Below, piece by piece: positions 50,894-59,360 of a stretch of DNA of 64,000 nt. A model generated the notes under the pieces. The model was not told the DNA's origin, did not search any database, and was given only the letters and a program-made list of their open reading frames with translations. Each line of letters opens with the position of its first letter. Positions within the stretch are counted from its first letter, which is position 1. The translations under genes and the position numbers were made by a program. Source of the stretch: an uncultured Dorea sp. (GTDB taxonomy: Bacteria > Bacillota > Clostridia > Lachnospirales > Lachnospiraceae); NCBI GenBank assembly GCA_910580235.1, contig CAJTVU010000004.1, positions 279,401-343,400 of the forward strand. The letters run 5' to 3'.

Positions 50894-52297
50894 TTATCGC
50901 CTTCTAGGGACAATGTGTATCGCCCCGCCCTCCAATTCTTCAAAAGCCTCTCTCACTCCTTCATTGTAAGTAGGATGTGCGCGCATTCCTTTCAGCATAC
51001 ACGGCACAGTAAGCTCGTTTGCGACCGCTGTTACCAGTTCTCCAATCATATCTGTAGCTCTGGCGCACATCATCTGCGCCCCCAGCACTACCTGATCGCT
51101 CTCTCTTGCTATAATTTTGATAAATCCTCTCTCTTCTTTCGAGATCAGAGATCTCCCGTTGGAGCTCATAATAAATTTCCCTACAGAGACCGGGATGCCC
51201 GCCTCTTTTGCCTCACTCTCGGTCATTCCAACAGAAGCGATCTCTGGATCCGTATACACGCAGCCTGGAACTATATTAAGCGCCACAGAAGGCTCTCTCC
51301 CTGCCAGGCGTTCCGCCACAGCCATAGCCTGTGCGCTCGCCATATGCGCCAGCTGCGGCCCCGGGATCAAGTCGCCGATCGCATATACGCCCGGCTCACT
51401 GCTTTCGAAATGTTCATTGACTGTCACACGGCCTCTCTCCATCTGAAGCTTAAGGCCCTCCGCGAACAGTCCGCCCGTGTTAGGACAGCGGCCTACAGCG
51501 CAGAGGACATACTGTGACTCTACTGCCTTCTCTGTTTCTTTTTCAATGTACCGGCACACATATCCGCCTTCACTCTCTTCGATCTTCTGTACTGACGCCG
51601 CCGTATGGATGTCCACGCCGCGCTTCTTTAATATGAGCTTCAGGTTCCGAGATATTTCTTTATCCATATTCGGAACCAATGCTGGCATCGCTTCCAGAAT
51701 GGCCACTTTACAGCCAAGGCTTGCGAACGCGGTGGCAAACTCCACACCGATGACCCCTCCTCCGATGATCGCAAGGCTTTCCGGTGCTTCCCTCAGTTCG
51801 AACAGATCGTCGCTGGTAAGCACTCCCGGAAGCTCTATGCCCGGAATAGGGATCGTCAGCGGTTTAGAGCCCGTGGCAAGGATCACATTGTCAGCACAGT
51901 AAACCTCTTTCTGTTCCCCCGCCTCCACCTGGACTTTCTTGCCGGGAAGAAGCGTCCCCTTGCCTTCCAGCACTTCTACTCCATTCGCTCTTAGAAGCTG
52001 CTCCACCCCCTGCACAAGCTTGTCTGTCGTCTCTTCCTTGTAGCCTACGATCTTCTCATAATCAAATCTTACGTCAGAAGCAAAGATACCGAACTTCTCG
52101 CCTTCTTTCATCTCCCGGTAAAGAGCCGCCGCATGGAGCATGGCCTTCGCCGGAATGCAGCCCCTGTTCAGACAAGTCCCTCCGACTTTCCTCTCTTCAA
52201 CGATCGCCGTCCTGATCCCAAGCTTCGCCGCTTTGATCGCCGCCACATATCCACCGGGGCCGGCTCCTATTACAATCAGGCTATATTGATGATCCAT
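50894..52297 (-). CDS. lpdA: dihydrolipoyl dehydrogenase (L-protein)
   Basis: This 467-residue FAD disulfide reductase reoxidises lipoyl-GcvH with NAD+. FAD motif GAGPGGYVAA is at 11-20, redox cysteines Cys42/Cys47 in GGTCLNRGCIPAKA, NAD motif IIGGGVIGVEFA, and the C-terminal His-Glu pair in RAHPTYNEGVREA. No N-terminal lipoyl domain. Its place after lplA in the gcv operon assigns it to glycine cleavage rather than a 2-oxoacid complex. Confidence 0.95.
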   Translation of the reverse strand: MDHQYSLIVIGAGPGGYVAAIKAAKLGIRTAIVEERKVGGTCLNRGCIPAKAMLHAAALYREMKEGEKFGIFASDVRFDYEKIVGYKEETTDKLVQGVEQLLRANGVEVLEGKGTLLPGKKVQVEAGEQKEVYCADNVILATGSKPLTIPIPGIELPGVLTSDDLFELREAPESLAIIGGGVIGVEFATAFASLGCKVAILEAMPALVPNMDKEISRNLKLILKKRGVDIHTAASVQKIEESEGGYVCRYIEKETEKAVESQYVLCAVGRCPNTGGLFAEGLKLQMERGRVTVNEHFESSEPGVYAIGDLIPGPQLAHMASAQAMAVAERLAGREPSVALNIVPGCVYTDPEIASVGMTESEAKEAGIPVSVGKFIMSSNGRSLISKEERGFIKIIARESDQVVLGAQMMCARATDMIGELVTAVANELTVPCMLKGMRAHPTYNEGVREAFEELEGGAIHIVPRRR

Positions 52298-52309
52298 TTT
52301 CCCTCTCCT

Positions 52310-53308
52310 TTACAATTCTGCTGTGCCAAGCCATCTTCGTATATCTTCCATCATCGCTTCGCTTTCCTGATCCGAAGACCGGTACAAGCTAAGCCTTTCA
52401 CAGATAGCATGGTTATTGTAGCGCACATGTTCCAAGTATGTAGGGAGCGCCTGTATGATTTCCGGCCGCAAAGCGTCTGAATACGCCTGCACCTCCTCTA
52501 TCTGTCCGCCCTCCACCTGAAGCTGGAGCTCTATCTGCCCCCATGAGAACCTCTTTGCCATTTCATATTGGAAGTCTATCTTCCTGCCATAGATCCACTC
52601 CCAGGAGCAAAACTTCCTATGCAGAGCCTCCAGCTCCTCCTGATTGAGATCCGCCTTTTTTCTTTCCTGCGCGGTGTGCCCATACACATCCTCAAAGGAT
52701 TTTTTTAAAACAGTTTTCAGACATCCTACTGTAAGGTCCGGCACATAATCGGATAAATTCCTCACTCGGCTCCTCACAGAATCTACTCCCTTAGACTTCA
52801 GCTTCTCTTTAGAAACAGTCAGATACCTGGTCAGCTCATTTAAATCTACATCCACCATCAATGTCCCGTGATGATAGCATCGCCCGTCTATCTCATAATA
52901 TGCGTTCCCGGAAATCTTCCCGCCGTCCGCCAGAATGTCATTGCGCCCGGATCTCTCAGCAGGAACGCCTAATTTCTGTACTGCTCTTAAAATAACTTCC
53001 AACTGTCTGTCCAGATCATACTCTTCTTTGCGGGCGACAAAGGTGAAGTTCAGGTTTCCCAGATCATGATAGACCGCTCCGCCCCCTGAAAGACGGCGCA
53101 CGACATGTCCACCGTCCCTCTCCAGCTCTGCAGCTTTGCATTCCTTCCATACATTCTGGTTCCTCCCCACTACAATAGTGCGGGCGTTCTGCCAGAGATA
53201 GAGAATGCATTCACTCTCCTTGCAGTGCATTAGAAGATACTCTTCTAATGCCAGATTCCAATAAGGATCGTTCTGTGTGCTTTCAATATATGTTATCTGT
53301 TCTGCCAT
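52310..53308 (-). CDS. lplA: lipoate-protein ligase
   Basis: This 332-residue enzyme activates lipoate with ATP and attaches it to GcvH. The N-terminal catalytic domain has VGRNQNVWKECKAAEL, VVRRLSGGGAVYHDLGNLNF (the RRxxGGGxVxHD signature) and SGNAYYEIDGRCYHHGTLM; the C-terminal accessory domain (about 245-330) is present as in LplA. Its presence inside the gcv operon suggests reliance on scavenged lipoate; no lipA/lipB is visible in the window. Confidence 0.93.
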   Translation of the reverse strand: MAEQITYIESTQNDPYWNLALEEYLLMHCKESECILYLWQNARTIVVGRNQNVWKECKAAELERDGGHVVRRLSGGGAVYHDLGNLNFTFVARKEEYDLDRQLEVILRAVQKLGVPAERSGRNDILADGGKISGNAYYEIDGRCYHHGTLMVDVDLNELTRYLTVSKEKLKSKGVDSVRSRVRNLSDYVPDLTVGCLKTVLKKSFEDVYGHTAQERKKADLNQEELEALHRKFCSWEWIYGRKIDFQYEMAKRFSWGQIELQLQVEGGQIEEVQAYSDALRPEIIQALPTYLEHVRYNNHAICERLSLYRSSDQESEAMMEDIRRWLGTAEL

Positions 53309-53357
53309 TCCATACCTCCAGCCGTATGTTGGATGCCCCTATCGGAAGCGGGCATTG

Positions 53358-54794
53358 TCAAATGTCCTGATGGTTATACTTTACAATTGGATGCCGGGCA
53401 GCCTCTACTTCATCCAGCCTGGCGACAGCCGCTGTCTTCGGCGCCTCATGGAGCGCTTCCGGATCCTCGCTGGCTTTCTCATACAGCTTGCGGAACACCG
53501 CGATCGCCCTGTCAATCGTCTCCTTCGCCTCTGTCTCTGTAGGCTCCGCCATCAGCGCCTCAGGCACGATCAGAGGGAAATACATAGTTGGCGGATGGAT
53601 CCCATGATCCAGCAGCCCTTTTGCGATATCAAGCGCCGCCACGCCTGTCTTTTTCTTAAGATCAGACAGATCCATAACAAATTCATGCATACATATATCG
53701 TCATAAGCCATCGTATACAGATCCTTTAGCCCGTGCATCATATAATTTGCATTCAGCACTGCATTCTCACTTGCCTCTTTAATCCCTTCTCTTCCTAAAG
53801 TCTGTATATAAGCCAGCGCTCTTACTACCACAAGGAAATTTCCGTAAAATCCTTTCATTTCTCCAATGCTGTGCTTTGGCTTTTCAAATGTAAGCCTTTC
53901 TTCACCGCGGACAGTGACAGACGGGAGGAAATCTGCAAGCAGCTTCTTGCACCCGACGGGGCCGCTTCCCGGGCCGCCGCCGCCGTGAGGCGTCGCAAAT
54001 GTCTTATGCAAGTTCAGATGGATAACGTCGAATCCCATGTCTCCTGGGCGGACGCGCCCCATAACTGCATTTAAGTTCGCGCCGTCATAGTAGCACAGCC
54101 CCCCGCATCCATGTATGATCTCCGTAATCTTAAGTATATTCTTATCAAACAGCCCTACCGTATTTGGATTGGTCAGCATGAGGCCCGCCACGTCTTCACC
54201 CGCCGCCTCTCTTAGCTTCTCAATATCGACGCATCCATCCGCACCGGAAGGGACGGTAAATACAGAATAGCCCGCCATTACTGCGCTCGCCGGATTCGTC
54301 CCGTGAGCAGAATCAGGAACAATAATCTTTGTACGCTTCTCGCCCTCTCCTCTGCTTTCATGATATGCTTTCATTAAAAGCAGCCCCGCGAACTCCCCAT
54401 GAGCGCCCGCTGCCGGCTGGAACGTCATCTCATCCATCCCTGTAATCTCACACAAATATTCTTCTCCAAGCTTCAGCACTTCCATGCTCCCCTGCACGGT
54501 ATGCTCCGGCTGGAGCGGATGCACCTCCGAAAATCCCGGAAGGTTCGCCACAATCTCATCGATACGGGGATTGTATTTCATCGTACAGGAGCCTAATGGA
54601 TAAAATCCATCATTCACGCCCTGGCACTTCTTTGCCAGTTCTGTATAATGCCTCCCAAGATCCCCTTCCGCCATCTCCGGCAGAGGAAGCTTGGATTCTC
54701 TTTTATACTTTTCTTCCGGCATGAATACTTCTACATCACATTCTGGAAGCAGACAGGCGCCTCTTCCCGGCCTGCTTTTCTCAAATATCAACAT
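53358..54794 (-). CDS. gcvPB: glycine dehydrogenase (decarboxylating), P-protein subunit 2
   Basis: This 478-residue PLP-binding half of the split P-protein decarboxylates glycine and passes the aminomethyl group to GcvH. NLHKTFATPHGGGGPGSGPVG carries PLP Lys264, with DSAHGTNPASAV and FYPLGSCTMKYNP as further hallmarks. Overlaps gcvPA by 7 bp. Starts LIFEKSRPGRGA, typical for GcvPB. Confidence 0.96.
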   Translation of the reverse strand: MLIFEKSRPGRGACLLPECDVEVFMPEEKYKRESKLPLPEMAEGDLGRHYTELAKKCQGVNDGFYPLGSCTMKYNPRIDEIVANLPGFSEVHPLQPEHTVQGSMEVLKLGEEYLCEITGMDEMTFQPAAGAHGEFAGLLLMKAYHESRGEGEKRTKIIVPDSAHGTNPASAVMAGYSVFTVPSGADGCVDIEKLREAAGEDVAGLMLTNPNTVGLFDKNILKITEIIHGCGGLCYYDGANLNAVMGRVRPGDMGFDVIHLNLHKTFATPHGGGGPGSGPVGCKKLLADFLPSVTVRGEERLTFEKPKHSIGEMKGFYGNFLVVVRALAYIQTLGREGIKEASENAVLNANYMMHGLKDLYTMAYDDICMHEFVMDLSDLKKKTGVAALDIAKGLLDHGIHPPTMYFPLIVPEALMAEPTETEAKETIDRAIAVFRKLYEKASEDPEALHEAPKTAAVARLDEVEAARHPIVKYNHQDI

Positions 54795-56107
54795 GCTGCC
54801 ACCTCCTTTAATATACGAATGGCCTCATCCATCTCTTCCTTCGTATTCATTTCAGTACAGCACCATAAGATCCTCTTCTCATCCAGTGGATAGCCGCCAA
54901 GGATCCCCTGCGCTTCCAACGCAAGGAGCGTTTTTTCAGAATCCTTCTCCGAAACAGTTACAAACTCATGGAAGTACTCTCCCTTGTTCTCTGTCCTATA
55001 CCCTGCTTCCTCAAGCCCCTTCGCAAGATAATGAGCTTTAGACACAGAGAGGATGGCTGCCTGCCTCAATCCTTTATTCCCCATCGCCGCTAAGTAAGCG
55101 CTCACTGCCAGCGCGCACAGCGCCTGATTCGAACAGACATTGCTGGAAGCCTTCTCTCTCCTTATGTGCTGCTCCCTTGCCTGAAGGGTCAGTACATATC
55201 CTGTCTTCCCGTTTGTGTCTTTCGTCTCTCCTACGATCCTGCCTGGAAGCTTCCTCATCATTTTCCCAGTGCAGGCCATAAAGCCAAGATAAGGGCCGCC
55301 GAACCCAAGCGAAAGCCCTAACGGCTGGCCGTCTCCTACCGCCACGTCCGCTTTGTACTCTCCCGGCGTCTTTAAGACGCCAAGAGAGATCGGATTGACG
55401 CTCATAATATATTTTGCGCCGGCTTCGTGTGCGATCTTGCCGATCTCTTCCGCCTCTTCCAGGCTTCCGTAATAATTCGGCTGCTGGATCAGCACACAGG
55501 CTGCCTCCCCATCAATATGGCCTTTTAAATAGTCCAGATCTGTACAGCCGTCCTTCTCCGGGATCATACAAATCTCCATCCCATTCCCATAACAATATGT
55601 CCGGATCGTCTCGATCACTCCTGGATTTACTGTCTCTGAGATCCACGCCTTGCCCCGCTTCCTCTCTCTGCACATAGCTACGCCCTCTGCCGCCGCCGTC
55701 GCGCCGTCATAGACAGAAGCGTTCGAAACATCCATGCCCGTCAGATCGCAGATCATTGTCTGATACTCAAAGATAGACTGCAGCGTGCCCTGGCTGATCT
55801 CCGCCTGGTAAGGAGTATATGCAGTCTGCATATTCTCCTTAGAGACTACGCTCTTTACAATAGCCGGGATATAATGGCGGTACGCTCCCGCCCCACGGAA
55901 AATAGTTGTAAATACCCGATTCTTTTCTGCAATCCTCTGCATTTTTCTTAAAACTTCCATCTCGCTCATTCCCGCAGGAATCGCGAGCGGGTCTTTCAGT
56001 ATTACCTCCTCTGGAACATTACGGTACAGATCGTCAAAAGAGCTAAGACCAATCTCTTTTAACATCTGCTGCCGCTCTTCTGGTGTATTTGGCACATAAC
56101 TTCCCAT
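54788..56107 (-). CDS. gcvPA: glycine dehydrogenase (decarboxylating), P-protein subunit 1
   Basis: This 439-residue N-terminal half of the split P-protein is required for the active heterotetramer. YVPNTPEERQQMLKEIGLSS, YTPYQAEISQGTLQSIFEYQ, and LGLSLGFGGPYLGFMACTGK are conserved. Lies between gcvH and gcvPB. Confidence 0.96.
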   Translation of the reverse strand: MGSYVPNTPEERQQMLKEIGLSSFDDLYRNVPEEVILKDPLAIPAGMSEMEVLRKMQRIAEKNRVFTTIFRGAGAYRHYIPAIVKSVVSKENMQTAYTPYQAEISQGTLQSIFEYQTMICDLTGMDVSNASVYDGATAAAEGVAMCRERKRGKAWISETVNPGVIETIRTYCYGNGMEICMIPEKDGCTDLDYLKGHIDGEAACVLIQQPNYYGSLEEAEEIGKIAHEAGAKYIMSVNPISLGVLKTPGEYKADVAVGDGQPLGLSLGFGGPYLGFMACTGKMMRKLPGRIVGETKDTNGKTGYVLTLQAREQHIRREKASSNVCSNQALCALAVSAYLAAMGNKGLRQAAILSVSKAHYLAKGLEEAGYRTENKGEYFHEFVTVSEKDSEKTLLALEAQGILGGYPLDEKRILWCCTEMNTKEEMDEAIRILKEVAAC

Positions 56108-56141
56108 CTTTTGTCTCCACCGCCTTTCATCTTCTGTCTTC

Positions 56142-56516
56142 TTATGCGCCCTCTACAAACGCCTGATACTCTTCGGCGCTTAAAAGTTCCTCTGTGCCGG
56201 TGAAATCTTCGACTTTTACGAACCACGCGTCGTATGGGGACTCATTAATAAGCTCCGGCGCATCGAGAATCTCCTCATTGACCGCGATGATCGTACCGTC
56301 AACAGGCCCCAGCACATCTGATACCGCCTTCACAGACTCTACATCTGCAAACGCTTCGCCTGCCTTTATCTCGTCGCCCTCCTCTGGGAGATTGACAAAT
56401 ACAATATCTCCAAGCTCCGACTGGGCATAGTCTGTAATTCCGATCAACACCGTATCTCCTTCTACCTTTACCCACTCATGATCCTTTGAATACAACAGTT
56501 CTGCTCTGAATTCCAT
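56142..56516 (-). CDS. gcvH: glycine cleavage H-protein
   Basis: This 124-residue lipoyl carrier has Lys63 in DVESVKAVSDVLGPVDG as the lipoylation site; YSKDHEWVKVEGD and INESPYDAWFVKV are conserved. It shuttles the aminomethyl group between P-, T- and L-proteins. Confidence 0.97.
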   Translation of the reverse strand: MEFRAELLYSKDHEWVKVEGDTVLIGITDYAQSELGDIVFVNLPEEGDEIKAGEAFADVESVKAVSDVLGPVDGTIIAVNEEILDAPELINESPYDAWFVKVEDFTGTEELLSAEEYQAFVEGA

Positions 56517-56561
56517 AATCTTGTCTCCTTTTTATTTTTTGTTTTTATTTTTTTATGTGCT

Positions 56562-57650
56562 TTACTTACTTCTCTTGTAAAAGGGCAGCTCCACGATTTT
56601 AGCGGGTATTCTCCGCCCCCTCACTTCTACCTCTATCTCTGTGCCAATTTCGGCATAGGCTGTGTCCAGAAGCGCCATAGCGGCAGGATAGCCCACATAT
56701 GGGCAGTGGGTTCCCGATGTAGTGCGCCCAACGATCTTCCCCCCGGCATAGACGTCCTGATGCTCTCTTATAATTCCCCGGCCAGTTACTTTAACCCCGA
56801 CTCTTTTTCTTTTCAGATCCTTCTGCTTCTCTATAGCGTCCTTTCCAATGAAGCTTTCTTTCTGCATCTTTACTGCAAAAGAAAGCCCTGTCTCAAGCGG
56901 CGATGTCTCCTCGTCCATCTCATGGCCATACAATGGCATCGCAGCCTCCATACGCAGCGTGTCTCTCGCTCCAAGCCCACATGGCGTCAGGCCTTCCTCC
57001 TCGCCATTCTCCAGCAGAAGATCCCATATCTTTTCCGCATCCTTGCCTGGCAGATAAATCTCAGCTCCGTCCTCGCCCGTATAACCGGTTCTGGAAATAA
57101 TGCATGGAACTCCTGCAATGCTCGCATCAAAAACTGCATGATAATATTTCTTCGGGATATTCCCTTCCTCAGTGACCTTCTTTAAGATATCCATGGCTTT
57201 TGGCCCCTGAAGCGCCAGCTGAGCATACTCCTCTGACACATCCGTGAATGTCACGTCCCCAAACTGATGCCCGGCCATCCATCGATAATCCTTATCCTTG
57301 TTTGCCGCGTTCACCACAATAAAGTAGTGATCCTCCGACTTTTTGTACACGATCAGGTCGTCCACAACGCCGCCTCTCTCATTGCACATCGGACTGTATC
57401 TTGCCTGCCCGTCTGCCATTCCTTCAAAATCATTCGTCAGCAGATGCTGGAGATTCGCAAGCGCATCTTTGCCTTCACAAAGTATCTCTCCCATATGGGA
57501 CACGTCAAAAAGCCCTGCTTCCGTACGCACTGCCATATGCTCTTTAATGATGCCTCCTTCATACTGCACTGGCAGAAGATATCCTGCGAACGGGACTATC
57601 TTCCCCTTTGCTTTAACATGGGCATCGTAGAGCGGTGTCTTTAGCTCCAT
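56562..57650 (-). CDS. gcvT: glycine cleavage T-protein (aminomethyltransferase)
   Basis: This 362-residue enzyme releases ammonia and makes methylene-THF. MELKTPLYDAHVKAKGKIVPFAG starts the family domain and GAGGAGG just upstream fixes the start at 57650; the frame remains open to 57959, but only through promoter, terminator and repeats. FDVSHMGEI, GLGARDTLRMEAAMPLYGHE and SGTHCPYVGYPAAMAL are conserved. First gene of the gcv-lplA-lpdA-fhs-fchA-folD unit. Confidence 0.96.
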   Translation of the reverse strand: MELKTPLYDAHVKAKGKIVPFAGYLLPVQYEGGIIKEHMAVRTEAGLFDVSHMGEILCEGKDALANLQHLLTNDFEGMADGQARYSPMCNERGGVVDDLIVYKKSEDHYFIVVNAANKDKDYRWMAGHQFGDVTFTDVSEEYAQLALQGPKAMDILKKVTEEGNIPKKYYHAVFDASIAGVPCIISRTGYTGEDGAEIYLPGKDAEKIWDLLLENGEEEGLTPCGLGARDTLRMEAAMPLYGHEMDEETSPLETGLSFAVKMQKESFIGKDAIEKQKDLKRKRVGVKVTGRGIIREHQDVYAGGKIVGRTTSGTHCPYVGYPAAMALLDTAYAEIGTEIEVEVRGRRIPAKIVELPFYKRSK

Positions 57651-57684
57651 TTTTCTTTCCCTCCTCATTTGTCTACTTACAGAT

Positions 57685-57793
57685 ATGCCCCTGCCGGGGC
57701 GGGCGGACATTCGTCCGACAAGGTATACCCATCCGGGCATACCGTAATTCATGCCCCTTCCGGGGCGGGCGGACATTCGTCCGACAAGGTATA
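57685..57793. repeat. two 43-bp hairpin repeats in the gcvT leader
   Basis: 57685-57727 and 57751-57793 differ at one base out of 43. Each contains GCCCC-kGCC-GGGGC-type and CGGAC-ATTC-GTCCG hairpins. They sit between the leader terminator and the gcvT ribosome site. A related third copy lies at 57982-58019. Confidence 0.8.
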
Positions 57794-57840
57794 AAATAAA
57801 AGGGAAATACAATTCTTGCAATAAAAGAAATGTATTTCCC
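57793..57840 (-). terminator. terminator inside the gcv leader (attenuator candidate)
   Basis: On the minus strand GGGAAATACA ... TGTATTTCCC with an inner TTCTT/AAGAA pairing is followed by TTTTATTTTAT. It lies ~85 nt after the predicted start of transcription and before gcvT, so transcription must be able to bypass it. Confidence 0.75.
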
Positions 57841-57924
57841 TGTCGATTTCTACATTGAGCGTTCAGAGCCTCCTCCAGATCCGGATCTGAGCCCAGATCC
57901 TTCAATTGAATAATTTTATTTGTT
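57841..57924 (-). promoter_or_regulatory. gcv leader, candidate sensing region
   Basis: Between promoter and terminator the RNA has a clear hairpin GGATCTG-GGCT-CAGATCC followed by GGATCTGGAGGAGGCTCTG and a purine-rich stretch reaching the terminator. The conserved pieces of the glycine riboswitch were not recognised. A protein-binding or novel RNA attenuator is possible. Confidence 0.35.
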
Positions 57925-57930
57925 ATCCAC

Positions 57931-57959
57931 ACTATAAATGATGTGCTCTGCTTTGTCAA
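57931..57959 (-). promoter_or_regulatory. strong promoter of the gcv operon
   Basis: On the minus strand TTGACA (57954-57959), a 17-bp spacer and TATAGT (57931-57936), near consensus. Confidence 0.85.
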
Positions 57960-57981
57960 CCTAAATTATCTCCATCCGGGT

Positions 57982-58019
57982 ATGCCCCTTTCGGGGCGGG
58001 CGGGCTTTGCCCGATAAGG
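57982..58019. repeat. third copy of the gcv-leader hairpin repeat
   Basis: This shares ATGCCCCTTyCGGGGCGGGCGG with the copies at 57685/57751. Its second hairpin reads CGGGC-TTT-GCCCG instead of CGGAC-ATTC-GTCCG: both sides of the stem changed together. It lies just after prdE. Confidence 0.7.
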
Positions 58020-58037
58020 CTCTTTTTAGCTTAATTG

Positions 58038-58511
58038 CTATTTCCCCTCATTCTGGCGCATCTTCAGCTTCAACAAGGCCTTTGCCTTCAGACAGTCAAG
58101 ACGTACCATATTATTCTCGCCTACCACGTTTGTTTCTGTACCGTCAGCGCTCTTATTGATGTCCACGATCCCGTCCAGGTAATCATTCACGACAACGAAC
58201 TGCGCTACTGTCCCACTGAAATTAAGGCCTGTCACCGGAATTCCCCGGATACCCAGCTGCTCGCAAGTATTCGTATAATCCACATCGCTGTTGCCCCAGC
58301 CGTCAGAGGAGAGTATAACGCCGTCCGCGCGCATGGCTTCCGCCCAGATAGCAGTCCTTGTGCCTACCAGCATCTTATCTTTATTATCGTCCGGCGTTCC
58401 CACAAGAATGATCCCCATCAGATCAAGATCCGTGTCTTCAGCGACCACCTCGAGGAGAGGGTCTCTGAAATGATGTAATGTTGTCTCTTTTGTTGATGGC
58501 CCAATGCCCAT
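58038..58511 (-). CDS. prdE: D-proline reductase cluster protein PrdE
   Basis: At 157 residues, this matches the C-terminal processed part of PrdA along its length: GIGPSTKETTLHHFRDPLLE aligns with PrdA IGPASKEMSRHYWREPLVLE, then LMGIILVGTPDDNKD with LCGVVFVGSPQINAE and LGIRGIPVTGLNFSG with IGMRGVPVVGMSYCA. Its initiator Met-Gly stands where PrdA has the Cys that should become pyruvoyl, so PrdE cannot carry that cofactor. PrdE genes accompany D-proline reductases in other Clostridia; the exact role is not settled. Follows prdD by 12 bp. Confidence 0.85.
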   Translation of the reverse strand: MGIGPSTKETTLHHFRDPLLEVVAEDTDLDLMGIILVGTPDDNKDKMLVGTRTAIWAEAMRADGVILSSDGWGNSDVDYTNTCEQLGIRGIPVTGLNFSGTVAQFVVVNDYLDGIVDINKSADGTETNVVGENNMVRLDCLKAKALLKLKMRQNEGK

Positions 58512-58523
58512 ATGTTACACCTC

Positions 58524-59291
58524 CTACTGCATAGAACGGATAATACCGTCCCTGTATTCATTCGGCGTGACAAGGATCGGCATATTCCCCATATCAATAA
58601 TGGAACGCCCTCCGTCCACGCCAGACGGCTCATTGGAAAAGAAATGCGTGTCATACATCGCGCCTTGTCCTGCAACCTGCTTTACGATCAGTACGCGCTT
58701 CTTGCCAGGACGCACAATATCATGATATTCATGACGCTCCGTACACTTGTCGCCTTTAAATTTCTTAAGCTTTTCCCTGTAGCTTTGGATAAATTCGTCA
58801 CACGCGCGGTGCGCCGCTGTGGGCCCGGGCCTCTCCTGCCCCATCCCTGCGACGAGAGTAACGTCAAAGGAAATAATATAATCATCGTCCCCCGGAGTAC
58901 CCGCACGGTTCAAGTACAGCTGCTCTTTTAAATTTCCTTCTGAAGAGCCGAACTCATGACACTGTTTCCCATTTGTGTCCACACCTGTAAGCATTACATA
59001 TACTCCGGTAACTGTATGTGTAATCCCTTCTCCTAATTTGCCAAGCACCTTAGTAGAAATCGGAATAATATCCATAATCGTATTTGTCCAGCGGTCATGG
59101 TCGCCAGGCCTGATAATCTGAATATCAATCTTCTCGATATGATCCTCTTTTGCCGTGAGGCTTTCCAGCATCGCCTTGCTGACTGTCATATGGCCGTCAA
59201 CTGTAATATCATTTTCTTCGCCCCATTCAACATCAGTCATATGGAACGCTTTAATGACTAAACGCCTTAAGTCTTTCACTTCATCAGCCAA
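58524..59291 (-). CDS. prdD: D-proline reductase cluster protein PrdD
   Basis: About 255 residues. It matches the N-terminal processed part of PrdA: TVTGVYVMLTGVDTNGKQCHEFGSSEGNLKEQLY aligns with VLDGVVMMLTGVDEGGVQIGEFGSSEGYLDE, and VRPGKKRVLIVKQVAGQGAMYDTHF with VRRPGKKKVVIVKEIMGQGAMHDNF. It ends DGIIRSMQ, exactly before the PrdA cleavage point (DGCIHALT). The start is uncertain: GGAGG 8 nt upstream favours a TTG at 59291; ATGs at 59306 and 59339 lack a good site, and the latter lies in a hairpin. Confidence 0.83.
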   Translation of the reverse strand: MADEVKDLRRLVIKAFHMTDVEWGEENDITVDGHMTVSKAMLESLTAKEDHIEKIDIQIIRPGDHDRWTNTIMDIIPISTKVLGKLGEGITHTVTGVYVMLTGVDTNGKQCHEFGSSEGNLKEQLYLNRAGTPGDDDYIISFDVTLVAGMGQERPGPTAAHRACDEFIQSYREKLKKFKGDKCTERHEYHDIVRPGKKRVLIVKQVAGQGAMYDTHFFSNEPSGVDGGRSIIDMGNMPILVTPNEYRDGIIRSMQ

Positions 59292-59322
59292 TTCATCCAC
59301 CTCCATATCATATTTGAAAACA

Positions 59323-59345
59323 GGGCAGATGTATGACATCTGCCC
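59323..59345 (-). terminator. prdB-prdD intercistronic hairpin
   Basis: Perfect 10-bp stem GGGCAGATGT-cat-ACATCTGCCC, followed on the minus strand by TGTTTTC. The T-run is short, so partial termination or transcript processing is more likely than a full stop. Confidence 0.45.
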
Positions 59346-59360
59346 TTCATAATCACCAGA

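Noticed and set aside
57841..57924. Tandem glycine riboswitch upstream of gcvT
   Set aside because: The region is too short for two aptamers and none of the conserved aptamer segments was recognised by eye; a covariance-model search would settle it.
57651..57959. GcvT with a ~100-residue N-terminal extension
   Set aside because: The open frame upstream runs through the promoter, a terminator and two DNA repeats; the family domain and a good ribosome site begin at 57650.
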